The notes under the pieces were generated by a model. It did not search any database. It was given only the letters and a program-made list of their open reading frames with translations, and had not been told where the DNA came from. A stretch of DNA of 64,000 bases, taken from Ischnura elegans (lineage: Eukaryota; Arthropoda; Insecta; Odonata; Coenagrionidae). Below, one piece after another: positions 12,437-26,130 of this stretch. The stretch lies in the NCBI RefSeq assembly GCF_921293095.1, contig NC_060254.1, forward strand, positions 8,866,001 to 8,930,000, read 5' to 3'. A program made the position numbers and the translations under genes. Position 1 is the first letter of the stretch; each line of letters begins with the position of its first letter.

Positions 12437-14960
12437 ATAACTACCATGATTACTAGCCGCACTGGCATGATAGCCAGCAGTGCTATATTAAGGACACGGT
12501 ACAGCATAAACCAAATGATAGAGGGTTTGAGCAATGCTCACAAATACGAAGCTTGCCCAAGCAGGAGATGAAGAAACTTTCTTGCGAGAGTTATTGCATT
12601 AGTGTTACCATGCCTCAGTTTTAGAGCTATTATGCCCGAGGACAAAACATTATTTCCAGGAAAAGTCATGGGAACACTTAAGGACAACGCAAGATTGAAG
12701 ATATTGGATATTATAAAATTTTCGGGATTCAAAATTCAATATATAATGATGTTTAAACCCAGTCTTAAGTGGTCCAAATAAATCGGGCGAATTCATCGCG
12801 TGATGTTCGTCCCCGTTGGCACACTGCCCCATTACCAAGAAATCTCAAACATGGAGAGAATCCGTCCACTTCGAGCCATCCTAGTCGGAACCATGTCGCT
12901 GCAGCAAGTCCGCATCTGGCGCAGGGCGTTTAATGCACTGAACGGGCAGAGGCCTCTGGCGGGAAAAGACGTGAATGAACGCTGCTGCGATGGATCTCCC
13001 TAAGTCATGAATGGCTGAATCCGTGCCTCTATATCCGCCGGCAATAAACCGCATCCGCGCTGCAAATCCCAGGGCGGAGAGTCGATTCTCCCTTAAGCCT
13101 GTATCGTCTGCTCAATAAAAATGTCCTTGGAAGGACACGGAAGAGAGGAAATGAAAACCAAACTGCTATTCGCCTCCGACTTCCGAAGGAATCTTTCTCT
13201 AGAGGTAGAACCAACGCGCAATTCAAAAGTACGTTACGTTGAATAACTCTTTATGCGGTATGTTGAACTTCATTTCATTAATATTTAGTCCTGTTTATTT
13301 CCCAGTCCCGCCTAAGGCGATAAAATTCTAGGTAAAAGGTTTCATAATATCCTTAATTATTACGCAAAGTTAGTTTATAAAATTTACATCTTTAAGTTTC
13401 ACATAACAGTTCATCCGTAAGTAATTACATTTGTATTTAGTTAAATAATAGATTTTGAGAAACTTTTCAGCCAATGTTTTAATTCTTCCACTATTTCTGT
13501 TGGTCAACCCTCCTTCCCCCTCCATCGGTTTACGGATCATCTTCTATTTCTCGCACTTTATCAAACATTTATTTTGTTGTTTCGTTTATTAGTATTTCAA
13601 TTTATTATTTCCAGCCATAAGACGGTGCCAATGCGACACCGGCGCAACCTCATAGATGTTGTGCTGGAGTCCTCACGGTTTAAGAAAATGACGTAATGAA
13701 ATTTTTGGAGCATTTCATTGGATTATTATGTTCAATCATCTTAAGATGCGCTATCTTTACAAACTTCAAGACCCGATCATGCTGAATATTGCGAAAATTT
13801 AGCGAATAGTTGGCAAATGATAATTTAAATTTATGAAAGATTTTCAAAACTTCTTTCAAGTTTTATGTAACCAGCAAATTAATAGGTATTCTTTTCTTAG
13901 AAAGTAAAAATTTCAATGTTTAACTAGGTTAGTTCAAATAGATATCGGCTACACCTTATTAGACAGTAATTTATTGCCTAGGAAACCAGAATCCATTCAG
14001 TCTATTCAAAACCAGAATCAAGAAATGAAATAAATGAAAACTGCCAAAATTACTTTCTAAATATATCATATATCTTTTGCAGCTCTTTGGAGTGACTCTA
14101 ATTGCCTGTGATTTGGAGTTTTAAGCCAAATTAAATTACTCGTTAGAAATTAGGAGCACATACCATTATGCTCCAGTGATAGCATAGCCGTCTCTAGAAT
14201 TGTGATAAACCCACTTATTATCGTGATGGGATGACTGGAAGTTAGATGTAAGTAGATGTTTGATGTATTAAGAAATAAAAATTCACTTAGCACATTCCTA
14301 CATTCCACGCTAATCCTAATTTTTGACCGTAGTCTCGGCAATACTATATCTTGATGTATAAAATATCTTAGTAATGTCACAGTGTTTCCGAAACCATGAT
14401 CAGGAATACGTATTAGGTGGAACGTACCTATTGTGGATCAGAAAGGTGTTCTAACAAATTTAATGGCGTTTCAGTGGCATTTGTTGAAATGCCAGCTTCG
14501 CCACTCGCATTAGTGTATCATTCTTTGGTCTCTTTGCAGTTATAGATATTTAACACAGTAACAAGCATGAATGTTTGATGGTAGGGTTATGTTATATGGT
14601 TTATCGACTCACCGAAACTCGTATAAGATGAAACGCTCACTTTTTTGCCACCAAAATACTTCCTCTACATCACTTACGGTAACTGGAATTATCATAAATC
14701 TCCTACGGGACCGACGAGCGCCCTAGTGTAGACGAAAATGGGCAGACATAGTCGATTATAACCTATCTATGAGTATTACTCATTGAGTAATGGCCCGGCG
14801 GCTAGATTACAAGCCATCACAGTTATGACTTTCGTAGCTATAAATAAACCAATTATTGATTTCATGAGTAATTTTTATTTTACGTTTTGCGAAAAGATAT
14901 GATGTTAAGTAAGTGGAGATATGTATAAAAGTATAAATTTGCTTAAGATTTCATATAATA
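12437..14960. other. no gene recognised
   Basis: A slightly GC-richer stretch at 12840-13230 has short open frames on both strands with no domain or splice support. The rest is AT-rich. Nothing else supported. Confidence 0.5.
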
Positions 14961-15341
14961 TACAGGGTGTGCCATTTATCTTCACCACCCGAAATAACTT
15001 TTTGTCCAGATGCAAATTCAAAAATGTGTCAAGCAAATGTTCATTAGCCGTCAAGGGGACATTAATTACCATGATAGCCTTCCTTGTAGCTTTGTAATTT
15101 ACAAAGATATGAACAGGAGGAGTTATAGGAGAGGAAATGAATTCCCGAATAAAAAATATAGGGTGCCATTTAAAAAAGACATACCGCTGTTCATATCTTT
15201 GTAAATAACAAAGCTGCAAGGAAGACAATCATGCTGATTGATGTCCCCCTGACGGCTAATGAACATTGCTTGACACATTTTTGAATTTGCATCTGGACAA
15301 AAAGTTATTTCAGGTGGTCAAGATAAATGGGACACCCTGTA
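14961..15341. mobile_element. mariner-type MITE, copy 1
   Basis: Bounded by TA on both sides with ends CAGGGTGT. The arms are long and inverted: the first ~140 bases (ACCCGAAATAACTTTTTGTC, ATTAGCCGTCAAGGGGAC and others) reappear in reverse at 15190-15339. It is a near palindrome of 381 bases. CAGGGTGTCC ends with TA duplications are typical of arthropod Tc1/mariner-derived MITEs. A related copy lies at 51141-51609. Confidence 0.75.
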
Positions 15342-16557
15342 TATTGGCTAAAAAATTCATCAAAACTCATGAATTTGCTCAGTTATTCTAAGCATTTCCT
15401 GAAAATCCCCGTTAAGGCTCCCACTAATTGGGAGTATACCCAACCCCCAACACCTCCGGGGCGCCCATCTCCTTTCAACTCATCCCCAACAAGATCCCAT
15501 GTGATCACGGTGAAGAGAATATGACATTTTAAGATTAGAATTTCGATCTTATCGAATGTGTCCTTTGAAAAATGCACAGCCACTGAGAAAATCGAAAATC
15601 GTCCGCAAGAATTGGTGGCACCACTCCATTGGTGGGGAACATTTTTCGACCAATATTACGAAGTGAATTTGCATTTCGTGGATCCACAGATTAAAACGGC
15701 AAACGTATAGCATTGTTTGATGATTTTTGCGGAATTACAATACGCAAGGAGAGAATGAGGCTATTATCTCAATCAAGGTCACGCGTGATACGCTTTTCGC
15801 GTGCACCTGACACTCCTTAGTCCACTTAGAAAAAACTCTGCGATCCGATAGGAAGAAAGCAAAACTGGGATATAACTTTCTGTCCCAATTCCATGGGATG
15901 TGGGGCTCCTCTCCGCGGGTCTTCTTGCCTCGGTGTCCATAATAGTCGGATCATCCTCCGCACCACATTCGCGGAATCGCTCTTCTTAGACGCCGTCCGT
16001 CCCTGCCGCTCGGCTGGCGTTGCATCCGCCGCTCGTTTCCCGCCTTGCCTTCACTTGGACTGCGACCGTTCCCACCGGGGCGCGCGCTATTCGCTAACGC
16101 CAGTTCGGCGCGCCCTACATTTCAATTCTTCTCCTATAAGACAACATCCGCGTCTCGAAATGGCGGATTTCCACCTCGCCTCAACGGTCTCCGTATCCCG
16201 GATTGGGAGATATTTTTTTTTTTAGAAAAATAGAGGGAGAGAGAAGCAGGAGCTGTGGAAGTGGTCAGGGTAAATCCTAAAATGGCCTGGCCCCTCCCGT
16301 GCCTCCTCGTCCTGTTCCTCCTTCCGGCCGATCACTCTTCATCCACTTCTTCCCCACTCCTCTCCTACTCCCATTAAGGATCACCGTGACCACCTCAAGC
16401 GAGGCAGCCGTTGACCGCGGTCGCGAACCAAAACGCCCTACTGCGCGCAATTCTCTTAAAAGCTCACGATATCTACGTGCGAGAGCTGAGTAGCTCGGTT
16501 TGTTCAATGGCAGACTCTTGCCATTGATTCTCAGTGGCTCGCTAAAATCCGATTTTT
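15342..16557. other. GC-rich patch, no gene recognised
   Basis: From 15890 to 16500 the sequence is clearly richer in G, C and CpG than its surroundings, with short open frames on both strands. It could be a promoter or first-exon region of an unseen gene, but no start, splice pair or protein motif supports that. Confidence 0.4.
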
Positions 16558-17037
16558 TATATTATTATTATTATATTGTACAAGTTACAAGTTGGCTATT
16601 TGCCAGGTGGTAACAGTTTATACAAAAGAAAAAGAAAAACAAAAATATTGCAAATGAGAAATACATTACCAAAATGAAACTAGAGAGTGAATATTTAAAA
16701 TTCAATGATATTAATTTTCCAATATAAATCCTCTACACCTCTTCTTGAAAATCCTTACGTTGTTAGGGTAGGGCTTAAACCGTTCTGCAGGGAGTCTATT
16801 CCATTCCGTAATCGTCCTGTTGAGGTACGAGAATTTCTTTACGTTAGTCCTTTGCGGCCGGCATTTCATCTTGTATTGGTGATCATGCCTACCAATATAA
16901 CTGGGGTATTCAATCTTCTTCCGTAGTTCCCCCCATGCCTTTTCCCCTTTCAGTGAGCGGAAGAGTGCGCAAAGCCTATTTATTTTTCTTCTCCGTTCTA
17001 GTGTGTCCCATCCCAGTACTTTCAGCATTTTACCGAC
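16558..17037 (-). mobile_element. non-LTR retrotransposon 3' fragment
   Basis: On the minus strand the end of a reverse-transcriptase ORF (17037 to 16711) is followed by about 150 bases of UTR and a (TAA)n tail at 16558-16575. 5' truncation with a short-repeat tail is the usual outcome of target-primed reverse transcription by CR1/Jockey-like elements. Confidence 0.7.
16711..17028 (-). pseudogene. reverse transcriptase C-terminal tail (CR1/Jockey-like)
   Basis: 105 residues with LGWDTLERRRKINRLCALFR, YIGRHDHQYKMKC and FSYLNRTITEWNRLP. These motifs mark the region after the RT thumb in CR1/Jockey-like ORF2 proteins. The catalytic palm and the endonuclease are absent, so it is a dead 5'-truncated copy. 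The remnant at 39147 has the comparable LNKLGWEQLE segment but is a different family member. Confidence 0.75.
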
Positions 17038-20000
17038 ACTTTCGGTCTTTTTGTTTCATTTGCTATCGAAAAATATCAAATACTGAAAATATGGAGTTAG
17101 AAATTGTTTAACGTTACCGCTGAATATCGCTTATAGTTATCGATTTTCGTGATTTCTCAATGGATATCAATTTAAATTGGCCAATTTTCGATGGATATAA
17201 AATTTTCGGCGGTTTATGATTGCCAATGGTTGTTGATTGTCATCGCTTCTCGTTGAATAACGATCGTAGATGGCCCTCAGATTTCGGGTTTTGTCGATTT
17301 TTTATGGCATTCAAGTTTTGGTGGCAGACTCTTCATGATCGCCGATCGTATATATCACAGTGTTTGAAAATGGTCGATGTACGCTATATTTCTATCTTGG
17401 AATGTAATATCTGTTTGTCTACGAATTAAAGGACCATCAGCAAATAACGATCATGGATAATGAGCAACCAAGGGCAACTGACAACCATTAATCGACCAAC
17501 AACTGACAAAAAAAATGAATTGACAATAAAATTTCCAATCAAACCAATTCGAAATTCCACTCATGATATTTTCTCGTTCTTTTCTGCTTTGCACTTTTGA
17601 AGTTTATTTGCTCATACGAATCGGACGATTTGTATTGGATTTTCAGCTTTATGAGGACGCAAATTTTAGCGAAAGATTTTTTTTGTGACTGAGGTCTCGA
17701 TACTTAACATACTATAATCTTCAGGTGTGAAGGTCGGAAAATGGTGTGCAAGTCGTCGAAGAATGGTTAGAATGCAATCGTGTTCCAATTTTTAAATGGT
17801 GTCATTTGCTGAACTACGCATTAAACTGTACAACATCATTTCCAGCCTACCCCATTTTAGTCATAGTATTTTCAAGAAGAATCCTCGTAAGTATATTATT
17901 TGGTCCATTTAATCAATTTGCTATCAATGAAATACTTTTTAGTTGATATTTTAATCTTCTCCCACTTCTCGCCCCAATGGCATGCCCTAATATGCGGTTA
18001 AAGTCATAATTCGGTACTCAAATGCATTGATACATTTTAAAATTAATGTCAACTGTCCCGTGTTTTGATAAATAAAGATTTAATTTAATATTTATTTGAT
18101 GGTGTTATGTGACATATATGATGTGATTTGCGGGTGGATAGTTGATGCTGATAAAAGTTGACGCTATATGACTATGTTAATACATTAATAATTATTTAGC
18201 TGATATTTGATTGTGCAATGATATTGTAAAATATGCCTAACCGAAAGGACCCCTGCGATTATGGAAATATTCAGAGGATAAATGTATTTTGGGAAAAATA
18301 TTAATCGAAGTCTTGAATAGGTTTAAAATGTGGAACAGTCGCTCCCAAATTCATATTACTTGAGATGGAGTTTACCGAATATGGCCAATAATACCGATTG
18401 CATCATTTTTTGTGCAATGTCCCGCAAAAATTTTTGATATTAATGAACCACTGACAGGTACATAGCCAGGATAAAGCATAGCTTTAGCTCCGTCCCCCCC
18501 TGAAATTCTATCCCATGCGGCGACAACCAGCCATACATTTGCTGAGACTACTTGCCCAGGAGCACTTATTAACTTTCCGTTTTTTCGATATAATTACATT
18601 TCATAATGTCTGCCAATAATCAGCGACAAACTTAACTTTTATTGATATACAAATGAAAATACCGATGTGTAGCTAATTCAATGAAATGCATGGATTTTTT
18701 CAGTATTGACTACAAAAATATTAATAATACAGGTAACCCGCACACCACCCAAGCTCCCTAAGGAGCAAATTTGTGGCTGATCACCGTAAATTTCATTTTC
18801 GTTATCCGTTGACACCATATTAAATTTAAGTCAATCTTAATTATCCTAATAGCTGGTCTCACCGAGGGGATGATTATGTAATTCGCTCCCTTGGAATATT
18901 CTGCCATAAGCCATGGTCGAAAGATTCACTGCCATGAAATGTGAGTCATTTATTATCGGAGGAGGTGGTATTTGTATCGCGTCCGTAGCTTTGCGGGATC
19001 AAATCATCCTTTCCCATTGCTTGACTAGACCTCTCTCCTTACCGTTAGAGATTCCAGTTTCACCGACGGCTTCGCTATCTCGGCCCCATCACGAGAACCT
19101 CGGGGGAGTATGCGTTGCGGAGTCATGCGATCCACTACAACAATGAATGGACAGAGTTTTTTGTTGCCGAGTGATAAATATTACCCGTAGATGGATAATT
19201 GAAAATCTCCGAGCAGTTGAAAAAATACATTGTGCCTTTGCAATATGCAAAATATGAAAGTAACACATTGAAAGGGGTAGTACCAAAAGAGTTCAATCAA
19301 ACATCTCGTACTTTAAGTAAAATTATGACAAGGACTGAAATTGAGGCAAAAATAAAAAGATGGTAGCTTGAAGAATGATATTATCAAAAATTAAAGAGAA
19401 TTTTATTGAGCATAAAAACGAATAAATTTACGAATAAAAGTTTTTTCTTTCTATTTTATGGTGTAATAATGTTAATATGGTACATTTCATTATATATTGC
19501 GTATTTAAATTGTTGATTTTATTGCATAATTAATATTCAGATGGGGTACTCAATAAAAAAATGGAAAATTTAAAAAAAATAAATATTTAAATGACATCAG
19601 ATGCTGACAAGTCCTTAACGGCTTAGCAGTTAACTAGAGATTCCTTTCATTTTACGGGTATTAATATTTTGTATTTTTTGTGTTAATAAAGAATATAATT
19701 ATTATTGAAATTGACGGAACGACTTGTTGCGTGTAGACCAGTTCTAACTTTTTTTCCAATGCCGAAATATTTATACAAATTCTTGGGGGCAGTTATCGCC
19801 AGTCTACCTGCTAATTTCTTTTGAAGTAATGAGTGACATTCCTGTTTCTTGATTGATCCATCTCAAGGAACACTAATTTTTAGTTTACTAATCTCATACT
19901 TAAAAACCGCCAAATGGGGATCCTCAATTCATTTCCAGCACAGCACAAATAGCATCCGCAAATTGCTTTTCCTAGCTCCCATTCAGGTGGGAACCCAATG

Positions 20001-22000
20001 GGTTAGAATGGTGGGGGGTCGGAACACGTTTCTATTGCTCTATCCTCCAGTAACATGTATTTACAGCAAGGCTGTGACATCAAGTGACATTAAGTGCACG
20101 CTGCCTCTACCAGTCTCGTTAGGGGTGAAAATACAATAACGGAAATTCCCTTCATGCCTCAATTTATCACCGACACCTGTCCCTATCAAACAAATTATAT
20201 GTGGTGTAACTTCAAGATAAGCCATTCAATGAAAAATTGCATATTTTTTATGTAAGTTGATTGATAAAACCCGGTTTGCATGCTAAATGGAATTTTTATG
20301 GAAGTTGGTTTATTTTTGACTTTCAGCTACAAGCTGTAAAAGAAAAATCAAACTTTAGTAACGGAATTTCCATATGCATAAAAAATGCATTGAAATGCAT
20401 GTGTACTAGTTAATTAGTTAATTTTCATATCTCAATGAACTTTGCTACACAGTGAGGCAAGATGGCGCAAATTTAGAATAACAAATGTAATTAAAAACAT
20501 AATAAAGTAAATACAGCATAAAAAAATTAAAAAAACGATATAAATAGATCAAATCCAGACAGTTTATACAGATGGTAAATAATGTAAATGCGTTTAATTT
20601 AACAAATTATAGCACAATTTATACTTTTATAATATAATTTTGCTGAAATATACTCACAAAAATAGTAATTGTTCATCGCTAATTAATTGTCCGTCACACC
20701 TTTAACGTATTTTTTTTAAAAATTTCATTCGACGCTAAATTTGCTCTTTCGGGTTGACCTGCTGTCGGCACAATTAAGCAAGAGCGCCGGAAAATATTTC
20801 TATTTTCAAGAATTATTTTTGCTGTCTACGAAAGTGAAGATGGAAGTGTGTATAACAAGCGCAAGTAATTTATGTTTTGAAGAAAATATCTCGTTGGCAT
20901 GCAGAAACTCGTGAGCGGAAGTTCCGGGTTCTCGGAACACTGACCTTACTCTTATGTTCGCTCGACCGTTTATAGAACTCCTTGCGAGGTGTCAAAATAA
21001 TAACCAACTGCGGCGTAGGAAAATATGGCAGGGCAAATAATTCGCGTTAGCTCAATCTTTGACAACAACAACATGCATTGTACAGCCCCTTATCAACGCG
21101 ATTTTTTTCAATTACCATTGTAACGAAGAAATTGAAGTGATCTTTACTCATTCATTCTGGCATGTAATGAGTTGGTGGATTCATTACAACCGGTTTATTT
21201 CTAGACATTACTCTTGGATCTAGGTGGATAAATATGCCCTAGTTACAGTAGCCACCGCCATCGTTAAGAAGACCATTCGCACCTGGCGTTAAAAGTGACA
21301 CATTTTCAGTGAACCTTTTTCCTTAGAGGGAAAGCAGAAATAACTTTCATCCGTTGCTTCAATTTTTTTCAACCGTGTATTTTAATTTTATTACCTCAAG
21401 TGTGCTTTAGATCTGTAATAGGATAATATCCAACGAATACTTTCCGCTTGGTAAAAGCATTTTCGTGCTCTAGTGTCTCTATGCCGAGAGCATTTAGTAA
21501 TTTACATTTTCTATCAATTCCAAAATAAATGAGTGAGTTAAATAGTGATTGGAGATAATCTGGTATTTCGAAAGAGATAACCGATTGTACTAGAAGCTTT
21601 AGTTAATGGTTAGTTGTCAATGAAATGTTGGATACTGAAGCGATATCTTTGTCCGAAGTAAAAGTCCGCCGAGGATGATCAAGAGATAAGAGATTTGGGG
21701 CAGGTGAAGTTGGATATTTGGAAGAAGAACAAGGAAGAGCTGAAGGATCGTCTTTGGGATGGAAAGAATTAGAGTACTGCGGTCCACACCATTGTCAGGA
21801 CTTAAGTACAAAGAATGAATGAATCAGTCGTAGCAAAAGTTCATTCATTTGAAATGGAAATGAGGTTTCAAAAACTTGAGTTTAGATTCTGTTGTGGTGA
21901 TACTTATATTGTGAATCCGTCAAAAGATTGTTCAAGTGGTCAGCGTCACGCATTGCTCCTTAGTGCACACCTCTTTCCGAAAGACGATGTGTTTGTCGAG
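17038..22000. other. 5 kb without recognisable genes
   Basis: AT-rich sequence without supported coding regions. At 17170-17520 there is weak inverted similarity between a GGTTGTTGATTGTCAT-like stretch and a later CAACTGACAACC stretch, possibly an old MITE. I see nothing else. Confidence 0.45.
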
Positions 22001-22150
22001 GCCAGTCTCGGTTGTGGTGGGGTTAAGTTCTCGCCTGCCGAAGTGAAGGTCGTGGGTTCGAGTCCCTCCTGGGTAGTCTGCTCCTATCCGGGTTATGGAT
22101 GTTTGTGTTGTGCGTTGTTATTGCTGGAACACTCATTGTAAAGGCCGTTA
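22001..22150 (+). repeat. tRNA-derived SINE, tRNA-Gly-like head, second copy
   Basis: Head with GTGGTGGGGTTAAGTTCTC (A-box region), CTCGCCTGCC and GTGGGTTCGAGTCCC (B box), followed by GGGTAGTCTGCTCCTATCC and ATGGATGTTTGTGTTG. Both head and body align with the minus-strand copy at 105-260. The T stem carries a mismatch, so this is a repeat and not a tRNA gene. Confidence 0.7.
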
Positions 22151-22708
22151 TGTACTGTTTACGGGGAAGTTGGAAGAGAATATTAAAAAATACGTATTAC
22201 GTAGTCGTACGAATCACATCTGTTTAGTCGATTTTAAGAAGTCCTCTCTTCATTTTCGCCACCAATTAATTAGCCAGCCAAATTTAATAATAACAATCAC
22301 TCATTGAACAAGCCTATTAGGCTCACATTAATAACCGTGAGAGAAAATTCACCTGCACTGGGATACGACCGCGTTCCTTTAGCTTTCTGGACTACGGCGG
22401 ACATGACTTTTTAAAATCCAGAATCCTTAACTTCCTTAGAAAATTCAGGATTTAGAATCATTTCTCCTGGTGTTTTTACATTATGGTCTATCGTGGTAAG
22501 CATTGCCATAAGGTGTTCAAAGAAGCTGCCTGGAGTTCTGAATTTCTTACATCAAGTATAACCGCACTAAACTGGCATTTAATGGGCTTGTTCGCCAATT
22601 TTCCTTTATCATAGCCTGCCATAGTGTTTAAAAATTAATGATGCCAATTTTTCCGTTTTTCAACCCCACCCCTACTTTTCGAGGCATTCGCGAAGAAAAA
22701 AGACGGTC

Positions 22709-22859
22709 TTAACTCTTTCACCGAGAAGTTTATGACGTCACTAACTTGTGCCGTGCATCTCCACCACTCTTCAGCCTCGCCCATCCTTCTCACGTGGTTC
22801 GTTCGCATTCTAGGGAGTGATAATTTCCGGTCGGGATCGAGTCTCTCTGAAAGAGTTAA
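22709..22859. mobile_element. 151-bp TTAA-bounded MITE
   Basis: TTAACTCTTTCACCGAGA at the left and the complement of TTAACTCTTTCAGAGAGA at the right give 15-18 bp inverted ends that include TTAA on both sides. TTAA target duplication is the hallmark of piggyBac-type elements (also Kolobok). The interior is too small to code. Confidence 0.65.
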
Positions 22860-25015
22860 TGAGCCAAAACTCCAATGACGTCACTGACTCTTGAAAGGTG
22901 GGCGGCCGCTTTCGTATTATTTCATTTTAAACTCACGAGAAAATGGCTGAATTATGAATTATTTTTTTGTCGTCATTCATCTTCCTTTACTATCTGCTGA
23001 ATTACTTTTATAATCTGTCATTTGAGGTCTTGGTGAACATCCCCACTGCGGAGTCACCGCCTGATCAGCGATGACATCCCATGGACCTTGAATATATGGA
23101 GGCATGACCTTCACGTCTTTAAAATGAAGGGTTACGTGCTGTGTCGCAGATTTCAACGGTGCCGTGAGCAGTGGGCAATTTGAATTACCTCGTTCCTTAG
23201 CGTCAAATTAGGGTAGCATGATAAAAACAGAGTTGATGGGCTTGCAAATCTCTGATTTCCCGTATAAATCCCTTCGATTCATTTTTATCCATGGCTTTTG
23301 AACGCCGCCACATTTTTTTCATCCAGAATGTGGTATCACCTTGAATTCCCCGATCGCCTATTCTTGATCATAGGAAAGCGCCAGTTACTTTATACTATGC
23401 ATAATAGAATAATATTTATCAGATCCGGAAAATACCCTTTGGAGTATCAAAAATCATCTTACTACAATATTAATTTTTTCTTCCTCGATTCCAAGTATGA
23501 AAAAAATATGAAAATATTTATTGGGGTGAGTATAAATGATAAGGGTAACAAAACTAATGATACACAATAGAGTAAAACTCATGAGCTCTCTTTGGACCAA
23601 TCACATGAATATTTAACAAGTCTCGTCTTTGGGGACCAGAGTGGATCAAAACGTCAACATTTTGACCTTGAACCTGTGCCACCTACTTGGCAACTTCTTC
23701 TCCGAGCATATCACTATCCCAGCTCTTGACTGATACCCTACCCTGATTCAAGTTGCACTTCTTAAGTATAGAGGAAATATTAATCGACTTCATGATCATG
23801 GGTGCAGACGCCTTGGTCGCCGTCATCCCCGAATTTTTCATTCACTCCTTATCCAGTTCTGTCTATCCATCCGTACTGACGTCATTAGTAACCTTGCCGG
23901 TTAAATAATTGAGAAATCATGAAAAATGAAAAAGAAGAAAATTTGTGCTTTTACATGAAATATTTATTCACAAATTTTACGTTACGTCTCACACATTTTA
24001 AGTCACGCCTCAAACCATCAATTTAATCGAGAAATCCTTTTCCCCATCTGATTAACGCCGCATTTCTATTTATAGTCTTTAGTTTGTACAAAGTTCTCGT
24101 GAATTCAGGCTGTCGTTGTTCACCTGCAAGTCAGTAATTTTCATATCTAACTATATTCAAGGTCTTTTTGGAACTTGTATTTATTGATAGGAGAAAATTA
24201 TGTTCTCTGCCATGAGATTAATTTGTTCTGGTGTGGAATTGCACGCAGCAGAATTTCAGTTAACGCAGCCGTATGGAATACTGAAAATTACGCTTGTAGT
24301 GGATGTAGGATTGTAGTGGCCCGCTTCTGCGTCCATGCCACTGATGCAATCCACTTCCTCGGAAGCCCACTTAAGTGGCCGCCGCATCCCCTACACGACG
24401 CCCGCCGTCCCCTCCACGGCCCCTCGGCCCCTCCTAACATCCATACAATATCTCCGCCTCCTCTTTGAAGACCTCACGCACTTGGATGCCGGCACTCGCT
24501 CAGGGAGGTTCCATCATTGCTGGATTAGAAGCCACCGGAGCAGGACCTATCCGCGGATCAAGTGATACCCCGAGATTATCCCGTGGTGACTTCAACGCTA
24601 GTAATAGAGACTTGGTGATTTCAACGCTCGAACGGGCTGTGTGACTCTGGCGTTCGAACATTTCAAGAACTCTCGGTGATTTTTGTTTCTTAACTTCTCC
24701 AGTGAAAATTTTTAAGTACTTTGATTGGGTTGAGTTAATCCTTCGCACGTACGCTGCGAGTGGACATCGCCCGAACATTGTGCCTGAATGGTGAACTTAT
24801 AAGTGAATGAATCAGTTCATCAATGTTTTACGCAATTTAATTCGGTTGCTTCTCTTTTATTTGTATTACGTATACCGAACGAGTATTGATAACTTTGAAA
24901 AAGGATCATCAACGCTGAGCATCTTACTTTCCGCCGTAAGGAAGCGCTTTTTATGAAATTAGGAATTGCCTGATTTGCGTTAGTGCCAATCAGGCGCTCT
25001 CGTTTAGGTTTCCAG
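22860..25015. other. upstream region of the Osiris-like gene
   Basis: No coding region supported. GC content rises at 24330-24780, about 0.3-0.8 kb upstream of the Osiris-like start. It holds short open frames on both strands and a loose repeat of TTCAACGCT at 24591 and 24619. This patch may hold regulatory sequence or a non-coding exon, which is inference only. Confidence 0.4.
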
Positions 25016-25023
25016 TATTTAAA
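25016..25023 (+). promoter_or_regulatory. TATA-like box of Osiris-like gene
   Basis: TATTTAAA lies 87 bases before the ATG at 25110. Transcription would start near 25045 and give a 5' leader of about 65 bases. No other convincing TATA sits at this distance. Predicted from position and motif only. Confidence 0.45.
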
Positions 25024-25109
25024 CCTCTGCCGGAAATCAATCCCCCAATTTGCGTAAAATTGTATTTAATTGGAATACGTCGATCATTCCGAAGGAAATC
25101 TCAGGAACC

Positions 25110-26130
25110 ATGAGGTACCCAGGGAGAAAATGTTCGAGGAGATGCCCCTTGTGGGTCATCTACTTCGTTGCGATATCGCTGCAAACTTCCCTCGGGTTGG
25201 CGTCCACAGAGCCCCTCACGCCGGGAAGTTCAGCCGCCCAGCCATCATCCGACGACGATGTCGAGCGTTTTGGTGTCGGGGAAGTCCTCATCGTTGATGA
25301 GTTCGGCCGCGAGGCCAGAAGCTATTGGGACACTCAAGCAGCTGAAGAAAAGGTTGAGACTGTGACTGTTTATGGCGGTATGGAGGTGGTAGGCGGAGGC
25401 TCCAGCAACGGCGGAGGCCCTGATGTCGTCAAAGGGCAGGCCCTCAAGGAGCGCCAGAGGGATTCTGGTGATGACGCTACCCTAGATTCGGACCTTGCAG
25501 GGCAGAACTCCATCAGAGACTCTGCTCAGGAGGCAACCTTACTAGATTGTGTGCTGCAAGGGGACTTGCCTTGCATCCAAAAGAAGGCTTTCCGTGCACT
25601 CCAGAAGCTGATACAAATGAGCCAACCGGGCGCAATCACTGGATCGACCAATGGCCAAGACAAGTTTCCTGCAAAAGAAGGTGAGGATGGTGGAGAAAAG
25701 GCTGGCAAGGGAGTGGGAATCACTCAGAGTCCAGGATGGTGGGTCATGGGAGCTGCAAATGCCGCTCCAGGCCCAAAGCCTGGGACCGAAGGCAACCCAG
25801 TCGATGAAGTAATCAAGGCTTTGAGCTCCAATGGGGGAATGTCGCGACTCTTGGAGGAGGTTAGAGACCTCGTGGTCGATTTGGTCTCCAACGTGATCAG
25901 TCTGCAGGACACGGAAGAGGATAGGATGCGGATGGACAAGAGGAGTGGCGGCGATGAGATTGAATCCAAGCTGAGGAGAAGGCGAAGTGTGGTGGCCAAG
26001 AAGAGCGCCGGTCCCCTGCCCTTGGGACTTGGGTCCAGTGTATTGCCCATGAGGAGGCTGGGAGAGAAGATGGGCATTGTGGAGCAGGACGTGGCCGCCT
26101 CAAGGGTTGAAGAGCCGACCTCAGTGCAGA
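25110..26130 (+). CDS. Osiris-family protein, coding exon 1
   Basis: This exon encodes residues 1-340 plus the first base of codon 341. I chose the ATG at 25110: it is the first in-frame ATG, has an A at -3, and opens a signal peptide (basic start, hydrophobic residues 14-31). Residues 145-165 read DCVLQGDLPCIQKKAFRALQ, the two-cysteine motif (C147, C155) found near the N terminus of Osiris proteins, insect secretory-pathway proteins of cuticle-forming epithelia. The next ~185 residues are rich in Gly, Ser and charged residues, longer than usual, with a basic KLRRRRS stretch near the end. The exon closes at a good donor (GCAGA|GTGAGT, phase 1), and the frame would stop 11 bases further on, as expected past a real exon end. 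Joined to 35233-35642 it gives about 476 residues. The family call rests on the two-cysteine motif and the C-terminal motif together. The Osiris number is not assigned. Confidence 0.8.

Noticed and set aside
15893-16507. GC-rich open frames as a possible host exon
   Set aside because: Frames on both strands are equally long, with no splice pair or motif; the signal is base composition only.
25050-25109. Upstream extension of the Osiris-like frame beginning at TTG
   Set aside because: TTG is not a usual animal start. The ATG at 25110 has a better context and directly opens the signal peptide.
25526-26103. Minus-strand open frames of 65-117 residues
   Set aside because: They lie opposite the Osiris-like exon 1 and show no domain; explained by its GC-rich codon usage.
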